From contig CALCNO010000225.1 in the NCBI GenBank assembly GCA_937897615.1, positions 1 to 10,917 of the forward strand: a stretch of DNA of 10,917 nt, given 5' to 3'. The notes beneath the pieces are model-generated. The model was not told the origin of the DNA. It saw nothing but the letters and a program-made list of their open reading frames with translations, and ran no database searches. Of this stretch, positions 6,516 through 10,917 are shown piece after piece. Position 1 is the first letter of the stretch. Each line of letters begins with the position of its first letter. Made by a program: the position numbers and the translations under genes. This DNA comes from an uncultured Anaerolineaceae bacterium (lineage in GTDB: Bacteria > Chloroflexota > Anaerolineae > Anaerolineales > Anaerolineaceae).

Positions 6516-7529
6516 TTAATCGAATTTGAGGATCTTGTTGCGCAACTCGCCCCACTTGAGGGCATCGCTGATGCCCTGTTCGATGGGCAATTCAGCTTCC
6601 CAGCCCAGCAGGCGCTTGGCGGTGTCGGCATTGGCATACGCGCCGGCTACGTCACCCGGGCGTGGGGCAGTTTCTTTTTTGTTGATCGTTTGCCCGTATA
6701 CCTTTTCAAAGGCGGTCACCAGTTCCCGCACGGTCACGCCGCGCCCGGTGCCCAGGTTGATCACCAGATAGTTGCTGGTGGGGTTGCCCGCACGCTTGAA
6801 GACATCGTCAAACTGGGTGAGGGCGTTGACGTGCGCCCGTGCCAGGTCCCACACGTGGATGTAATCGCGTACGCCCGTGCCGTCACGGGTGGGGAAATTG
6901 GTGCCGGTGATGTGGAATACCGGCTGTTTGCCCTGGGCGGTATCCACCAGCTTGCCGAGTACATGCGTGGGTTCCTTCACATGAATACCACTGCGCATCT
7001 TGGGGTCGGCGCCGATGGGGTTGAAGTATCGCAGGGCAATACCTTTCATGCCGTAGGCGGCGCAAAAATCCTTGAGCACCATCTCCATCATCAACTTGGT
7101 GCGCGAATAAGGGCTGCTGGCTTTGATCGGCGCTTCTTCGGTGACCATAAAGCCGGGCACAATATCGTATAACGCGGCGGAAGAACTAAAAACAATGTGA
7201 TCGTGCCCCAGTTCATGCAGGGTATGGAAGAACTCGATGGATTTGCTCACGTTGTCCGTGTAATACTCATACGGGCGTGTGACGGATTCCGGCACCACAA
7301 TGAGTGCGGCGCAATGCACCGTTGATTGAATCTCGGGATGTTCCTTGAATATCCTGGTCACGACCTTTTTGTCGGCAATGTCCCCTTTATAAAAGATGCG
7401 GCCTTTGATGAACTCCTTGCGGCCGGTGATGAGGGAATCCAAAACGATAGGGGTATGTCCGGCATCTTCCAGGGCAGATGCGATGGTGCTGCCGATGTAG
7501 CCGGCGCCGCCGGTGATGAGGTATTTCAT
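6516..7529 (-). CDS. galE: UDP-glucose 4-epimerase
   Basis: This 337-aa enzyme of the extended short-chain dehydrogenase family interconverts UDP-glucose and UDP-galactose with bound NAD, supplying galactose for envelope polysaccharides or feeding galactose into glycolysis. Seen: the N-terminal nucleotide-binding G7-G-A-G10-Y-I-G13; FSSSAALY with the catalytic Ser at S117; the Y141-S-R-T-K145 catalytic pair at the normal distance from that Ser; LRYFNPIGA after it; and GTGVRDYIHVWDLARAHVNAL in the sugar-nucleotide-binding part. Length is typical. On the minus strand AGAAGGAAAG lies just upstream of the ATG. Bacterial relatives may epimerise other UDP-sugars, which cannot be excluded. The gene lies 52 nt downstream of the DUF3592 gene and is probably in the same transcript, ending at the shared hairpin 6481-6511. 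Confidence 0.94.
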   Translation of the reverse strand: MKYLITGGAGYIGSTIASALEDAGHTPIVLDSLITGRKEFIKGRIFYKGDIADKKVVTRIFKEHPEIQSTVHCAALIVVPESVTRPYEYYTDNVSKSIEFFHTLHELGHDHIVFSSSAALYDIVPGFMVTEEAPIKASSPYSRTKLMMEMVLKDFCAAYGMKGIALRYFNPIGADPKMRSGIHVKEPTHVLGKLVDTAQGKQPVFHITGTNFPTRDGTGVRDYIHVWDLARAHVNALTQFDDVFKRAGNPTSNYLVINLGTGRGVTVRELVTAFEKVYGQTINKKETAPRPGDVAGAYANADTAKRLLGWEAELPIEQGISDALKWGELRNKILKFD

Positions 7530-7581
7530 GGCTTTCCTTCTTTCTTTTCTCCGAGGGTTAACAAGCGCCTTGACCGCTCCA

Positions 7582-8046
7582 TTATCCTGCGATGATCGTA
7601 TACGCCAGCAGGATCAATCCCACCAGGGTGACAAAAATGCCCGGTATGCGCGAGAACATCCCCACCGAGGCGGCAGGCTTGAGCACGGAATCGCCGGGGT
7701 TGGCGGGGTTGTAGTGGACGGGAACTTTCTCCCCTTCCTTGAACTGGTCGCGGATATTGGAGGCATCCAGAAAATCGTACCCGGCGCGGGCCACAGTGAT
7801 CTTGTCTCCCGCGTACTGCTTGCCTTCGACAAAATACTGGTAGCGCACAAAGGGAACAAAAGCGATGTTGGCTTTTCCGGTGGCGCTGCGGGCGCGGTCT
7901 TCTTCCACCGTGGCTTCAAGGATCTCCGCCTGAGTGGTTGGCCAGTTGACTGCTTCTTTGGATTTGAGGCGCGGGGCGAACGCGCGGTAAAGCATCCAGA
8001 CGCCGAAAAGGGTAATGACGATGCCGATGAAGTAGTTTAGAACCAT
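7582..8046 (-). CDS. DUF3592 domain membrane protein
   Basis: This 154-aa protein has one TM helix near each end (about 4-22 and 134-153) and an extracytoplasmic or cytoplasmic beta-rich domain between them. The middle domain shows the DUF3592 pattern: WPTTQAEILEA (35-45), FVPFVRYQYFVEGKQYAGDKI (63-83) and FKEGEKVPVHYNPANPGDSVL (102-122). The family has no defined biochemical role. An ATG at 8095-8097 would add 17 residues, but the internal ATG at 8044-8046 has GGAG five bases upstream and starts directly before the first TM helix, so I use it. It lies between the terminator of the beta-helix gene and galE, and probably leads a two-gene transcript with galE. Confidence 0.85.
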   Translation of the reverse strand: MVLNYFIGIVITLFGVWMLYRAFAPRLKSKEAVNWPTTQAEILEATVEEDRARSATGKANIAFVPFVRYQYFVEGKQYAGDKITVARAGYDFLDASNIRDQFKEGEKVPVHYNPANPGDSVLKPAASVGMFSRIPGIFVTLVGLILLAYTIIAG

Positions 8047-8069
8047 AGTCACTCCGGAGATTAAGTGTA

Positions 8070-8094
8070 CCCCAATTTTACCTGCATTTTGGGG
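8070..8094. repeat. Short inverted repeat upstream of the DUF3592 gene
   Basis: CCCCAA (8070-8075) and TTGGGG (8089-8094) are exact inverted arms 13 bases apart, in the 60-base interval between the DUF3592 start and the terminator of the gene upstream of it. I found no good -35/-10 pair here for the minus strand (TACACT, 8064-8069, is the best -10), so a link to regulation is speculative. Confidence 0.3.
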
Positions 8095-8108
8095 CACCCC
8101 GGCGCAAG

Positions 8109-8144
8109 AAAAAACTCCCGCTTGAGAGGTACCAGGCGGGAGTT
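8109..8144 (-). terminator. Strong intrinsic terminator of the beta-helix lipoprotein gene
   Basis: On the minus strand a stem of 12 pairs (8133-8144 with 8113-8124, one G-T pair, core AACTCCCGC/GCGGGAGTT) with an 8-base loop is followed by six Ts (8114-8109). It lies 20 bases past the stop codon of the minus-strand gene ending at 8164, which it should terminate. Confidence 0.9.
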
Positions 8145-8163
8145 CAACATGGGTTAATGTTTT

Positions 8164-10149
8164 CTACTTATTTTGGCAGGAACCCGGGCTGCCATCTGGC
8201 GGGCGATACCACTGGCAAATTGCCCCGTACTTTTCTACACACCAACTTTCATTGGTAACGCTTGAGCAGTCGAAGGCGGACGCTTCAAGAGTAGGTGTGA
8301 GCGTGATGGTGGGCGTGATGGTGATAATGATCACGGGAATGACAGGCGCAAGTGTAATATCTCCATTCACGTGTCCGTCACCGGCCTTAACCCAGCAGCG
8401 CGTATTGGGGGCATACAGAATCTGATACCAGTTGTGGTCGGTGCTGATGCCCAGCAGAGAGTAATCTGTCCCTGTGCTTGTTAGCCCGGTGGCAGCATAA
8501 AGGTTTGCTGGCCCCTGCCGGCAGGGTGTGACCTTATCCGGGATGAAATCCAACGCCCCTGCCGGAGCGGGAGTGATCGTGGTGGTACTCCCCGCTGCTT
8601 CGTAAGCACCGATATCCCATAACGCACTGCCATTGCTGTCTCCATCCATCGGGCGCGGCTGTCCGCGCTGGTCAGTGGTGAGTGTGGCCCAGTTTTTACC
8701 CGCATCGATTGCCGGCGAACCGGGCAAAAGAGCCTGGGTCATGGTTGCGCCGCCGTTGTCTGCAAGCGGGACGATCCTGGCATCCGCAACGACCACAAAG
8801 GAAGGACCGCAGGTGGTATCTGTGCTCATGTTGTTGCTGCCAAGGAGCGCTGTACTCAAATTCACTGACCCGCCAAAAGAGGCACAATTTGTTGCGTTGT
8901 TGGCGATAAGCGTGTTATTAATAGAGACTTCCACCGGGCTTGATTGCATGTAGCCGGGAATCTGGTTATCGGCAATCGTAACGTTTAGCAACGAGAGCGA
9001 GCCATCGTTTCCTGTTACGAAAATACCCGCAGGGTTTTGCACGCCGTAGGATTTGTTGCCGCTGATGGTGGTATTAACAATCATTAATTCACCGGCAAAA
9101 ATGTCAGCGTAAATCCCGTTTCCTTGGTTATTTGAAATGGTCGTGTTCGTAACCATCCCTTTTCTGATCCATAAAGCGGTGCCTTCATTATTCTCAAAAA
9201 CCGAACCCTCAATCGTGAAGTCATCGTGGTTGCCAGGGTGATAGGGTGGTGTGTTGTATATCTGGCTCGCGCTGGAATAACCATTCCTCAACTGGATGTT
9301 CTTTATTTCCACAATGCCTTCGCTATAGATACTCCCCCCTTTATCCGAGGCTGAATTGTGGTCGAGGGTCACGTTTTCCATATTCAAATTTCCCTCGACG
9401 TAAATGGCTCCTCCCTCCTCGTGGGCAATATTGTTATCGAAGGTTGAGTTTTTGATCACCAGCGAGTTGTTGGGTGAGCCTCCCATCGGGAATGACAGGT
9501 AAATTGCCCCTCCCAGTAGGGCGAGATTGTTGTAGAAGCGGACATTGTCGAGATAGATGTCGGTATTTATGGCGCTGATTCCGCCGCCGTTTTGCGGCCT
9601 GCCGTTATTGTTGACGTTAGTGACTCCATTTTGAATTGTCAATCCAGACATGGCCACTTGCAAGACCGCAGAGGATTGGCCATCTGGCTCAAGCCAAAAG
9701 ACCCCAAAACCACATTTGTCGCCATCAACAATGGAAACATCAATCCCTTGCCCATAAAAGGAGAGAGATTTCTTGGCAACCAAGCACTCATCGAATTGCC
9801 CGGCCCCAATGTAGATATTATCGCCGCTGGCAGCACGATCAATGGTGGTTTGGATGTTACGGCAAGCACTGCCGGGTGATTTGCAGTCGTTGGCGTCATT
9901 GCCGCCAGTGCCCACGTACCATTTGTTGGAATTTTGCGCCGGGAGGTTGACGACGCCTATCTGGGGAGTGAGGGTGGGATTCTCAACAACCATCCCGGAA
10001 ACACCCCCTGGCAGGAGCGTGGCATTGCTCTCCAGCGGAACCTGCGTGCCGGGGCTTTTTTCGCAGCCGGTGAGCAACAGGGCGAGTATGAAACACAGTG
10101 TCTCGCAAAAACGGACAGCCCAACGCTTTGGCAAAGGTGGGTAGCTCAT
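8164..10149 (-). CDS. Surface lipoprotein: beta-helix, SH3b-like domain, Cys-rich tail
   Basis: This 661-aa lipoprotein starts at the ATG 10147-10149, where AGGAG lies 6 bases upstream; a longer reading to 10257 adds 36 residues without an RBS and buries the signal peptide. The signal peptide ends in lipobox L26-T27-G28-C29. KWYVGTGGNDANDC (76-89) and IQTTIDRAASGDNIYIGAGQF (99-119) open a right-handed parallel beta-helix, with repeated N-x-T/S-F/I-x-N-N coils such as KNSTFDNN and NTTISGN to about 430. NGGATMTQALLPGSPAIDAG (465-484) and DIGAYE (512-517) are choice-of-anchor-Q-type signatures. An SH3b-like domain follows (about 538-600, C543 and C585 probably paired). A Thr/Pro linker (about 603-622) leads to a small module with C628, C637, C645 and C658. 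Probable role: cell-surface binding, or carbohydrate attachment or lysis; no catalytic residues are identifiable. Intact, single gene, own promoter and terminator. Confidence 0.87.
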   Translation of the reverse strand: MSYPPLPKRWAVRFCETLCFILALLLTGCEKSPGTQVPLESNATLLPGGVSGMVVENPTLTPQIGVVNLPAQNSNKWYVGTGGNDANDCKSPGSACRNIQTTIDRAASGDNIYIGAGQFDECLVAKKSLSFYGQGIDVSIVDGDKCGFGVFWLEPDGQSSAVLQVAMSGLTIQNGVTNVNNNGRPQNGGGISAINTDIYLDNVRFYNNLALLGGAIYLSFPMGGSPNNSLVIKNSTFDNNIAHEEGGAIYVEGNLNMENVTLDHNSASDKGGSIYSEGIVEIKNIQLRNGYSSASQIYNTPPYHPGNHDDFTIEGSVFENNEGTALWIRKGMVTNTTISNNQGNGIYADIFAGELMIVNTTISGNKSYGVQNPAGIFVTGNDGSLSLLNVTIADNQIPGYMQSSPVEVSINNTLIANNATNCASFGGSVNLSTALLGSNNMSTDTTCGPSFVVVADARIVPLADNGGATMTQALLPGSPAIDAGKNWATLTTDQRGQPRPMDGDSNGSALWDIGAYEAAGSTTTITPAPAGALDFIPDKVTPCRQGPANLYAATGLTSTGTDYSLLGISTDHNWYQILYAPNTRCWVKAGDGHVNGDITLAPVIPVIIITITPTITLTPTLEASAFDCSSVTNESWCVEKYGAICQWYRPPDGSPGSCQNK

Positions 10150-10185
10150 ATTTGGCTCCTTTTTGACCCCAAGCCAGGAACTTTG

Positions 10186-10224
10186 GAATACAACCAGTAT
10201 AGAACGATTAGGATAAGAATACAA
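10186..10224. repeat. Direct repeat GAATACAA flanking the lipoprotein promoter
   Basis: GAATACAA occurs at 10186-10193 and again at 10217-10224, 31 bases apart, about three helical turns. One copy overlaps the -35 box and the other covers the predicted transcription start. Possible tandem binding sites for a regulator, or chance in AT-rich DNA. Confidence 0.4.
10196..10224 (-). promoter_or_regulatory. Likely promoter of the beta-helix lipoprotein gene
   Basis: On the minus strand a -10 box TATACT (10201-10196) lies 17 bases from a partial -35, TTGTAT (10224-10219; first three bases match). Start of transcription would be near 10189, giving a leader of about 40 bases with the RBS at 10160-10156. 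Confidence 0.5.
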
Positions 10225-10306
10225 TCGCTGCTTTACAATGGGCGAGTGTATTGCCAAAGCGCCTTCCTGTAAATGAAGGTGTCCAATACGGCAAGGCAGG
10301 TTGTTT

Positions 10307-10771
10307 CTAGACCAATTGCTTTGCCCAGGCTTCTGCGCGTTCCAATTCTCCGTTTACCAGCGGCCCTTCCTCTCCTTTTACAAAGAACCCCTCGGCCGGT
10401 ACGCATAACTCTCCGCCCTTTGCTGTTAGCCGCTTGGCGATGATGGGGGCGGCATAACCGCCGCGGTCAATGATCTTTTTGAAAAACACTCCCTTTACTC
10501 CGTCCAATTGCATGCGGGTGTCAAAGGCAGCAACGCGCTTGCCGGCAAGCGCACCGGCGGGGATGGCGTTCAGCAGGCTCATCAACGCCGGGGTAGCGGC
10601 AAAGGCGCGGGTAGGCGACCCAATGATGATGAGGCCAGCTGCGCCAATCTGGGCAATGGAGGCTGAACCGGCACGCAGGCACTGGGTATCCGCCCCCAGG
10701 CCTTTGGCAATCGCGCGGGCAATCTGCTCGGTATTGCCGAAAATGGAATCAAAAATGACAAGCGATGACAT
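10307..10771 (-). CDS. Flavodoxin family protein
   Basis: This 154-aa single-domain protein should bind FMN and carry electrons at low potential, or sense redox state, in the cytoplasm. Seen: the phosphate-binding loop D8-S9-I-F-G12-N13-T14-E15 after a first beta strand (SLVIF); LIIIGSPTRAF (47-57), matching the loop that contacts the isoalloxazine ring; GKRVAAFDTRM (77-87); and a C-terminal EGFFVKGEEGPLVNGELERAEAWAKQL (127-153) typical of the family. The length suits a short-chain flavodoxin. The RBS AAGGAG lies 7 bases before the ATG. There is no partner oxidoreductase in the window, so its redox partner is unknown. Upstream, an AT-rich perfect inverted repeat (10816-10847) overlaps its likely promoter. 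Confidence 0.87.
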   Translation of the reverse strand: MSSLVIFDSIFGNTEQIARAIAKGLGADTQCLRAGSASIAQIGAAGLIIIGSPTRAFAATPALMSLLNAIPAGALAGKRVAAFDTRMQLDGVKGVFFKKIIDRGGYAAPIIAKRLTAKGGELCVPAEGFFVKGEEGPLVNGELERAEAWAKQLV

Positions 10772-10815
10772 ATCAAAACTCCTTTATCAACACCTGAATT
10801 CAGCTTTCGTTTCCA

Positions 10816-10847
10816 CCAATTATAAATTTATCCGATATTATAATTGG
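10816..10847. repeat. AT-rich perfect inverted repeat upstream of flavodoxin
   Basis: CCAATTATAA (10816-10825) and TTATAATTGG (10838-10847) are exact inverted arms with a 12-base spacer, so arm centres are 22 bp apart (about two helical turns). Each arm carries a TATAAT-type -10 readable on the minus strand toward flavodoxin (10824-10819 is 47 bases before the start codon). No convincing -35 is present. The geometry fits an operator for a dimeric regulator. To the right, up to 10917, I see no gene; a 5-bp hairpin ATGCC/GGCAT (10885-10900) is the only structure. Confidence 0.55.
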
Positions 10848-10917
10848 GCTCAGAGTTGAAACTATACTGTCCCGCAAGGCACGAATGCCCCACGAGGCAT
10901 CAGCATCTCAACGCATA

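Noticed and set aside
10150..10257. N-terminal extension of the beta-helix lipoprotein
   Set aside because: The longer start has no RBS, runs through the likely promoter and would place the signal peptide internally. The ATG at 10149 has a well-placed AGGAG.
10262..10297. Terminator after flavodoxin
   Set aside because: CCTTC/GAAGG (10262-10279) and GCCTT/AAGGC (10261-10297) can form competing 5-bp stems, but neither is followed by a T-run on the minus strand. Too weak to call.
10470..10859. Plus-strand open frame of 129 codons opposite flavodoxin
   Set aside because: It runs antisense through the flavodoxin motifs and then through the AT-rich regulatory region, and has no recognisable domain.
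1..10917. Hidden tRNA, CRISPR array, mobile element or defence system
   Set aside because: The intergenic stretches were read on both strands. No T-loop-like GTTCGAAT context, no regularly spaced repeats, no transposase motifs and no defence-type domains were found.

Overview
The window reads as a chromosomal segment of a moderately GC-rich bacterium, most likely a Chloroflexota member of Anaerolineae type. That placement is an inference. It rests on a lipoprotein joining a beta-helix with a choice-of-anchor-Q-like end to an SH3b-like domain, a Thr/Pro linker and a Cys-rich tail, on the divergent DNA polymerase III delta subunit, and on the DUF3592 and META-domain proteins. No rRNA or other phylogenetic marker is present, and I found no tRNA, CRISPR array, insertion sequence, phage gene or origin. 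Coding density is high, with ten protein genes and no gene-free stretch longer than 300 bases.

Plus strand, 1-3458: a small tail-anchored coiled-coil protein (25-393) is followed by a META-domain (HslJ-like) lipoprotein (464-874). Next is a near-consensus promoter (916-943) whose -10 box sits in the centre of a perfect 13-bp inverted repeat. It would drive, through a structured leader of about 100 nt, two tandem paralogous GNAT-like acyltransferases (1054-2193 and 2270-3391), followed by a probable terminator (3416-3458).

Plus strand, 3469-6511: a tight genome-maintenance operon. It holds radA (start at 3481, apparently leaderless), a two-TM membrane protein with HxxEH and HPxCGTN motifs (4911-5447), and holA (5444-6478, GTG start overlapping the previous stop). 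It closes with a strong hairpin-plus-T terminator that also faces the convergent galE.

Minus strand, 6516-8046: a DUF3592 membrane protein (7582-8046) lies 52 nt upstream of galE (6516-7529), probably in one transcript. Minus strand, 8109-10224: a 661-aa surface lipoprotein has its own promoter and a strong terminator. Minus strand, 10307-10771: a flavodoxin lies downstream of an AT-rich perfect inverted repeat that overlaps its likely promoter.

The genes fall into unrelated housekeeping and envelope modules: recombination and replication (radA, holA), sugar-nucleotide metabolism (galE), electron transfer (flavodoxin) and surface proteins. I see no defence system or mobile element. The most unusual signals are the palindromic promoter and leader of the acyltransferase pair, the leaderless radA promoter, the HxxEH membrane protein between radA and holA, and the domain combination of the beta-helix lipoprotein.
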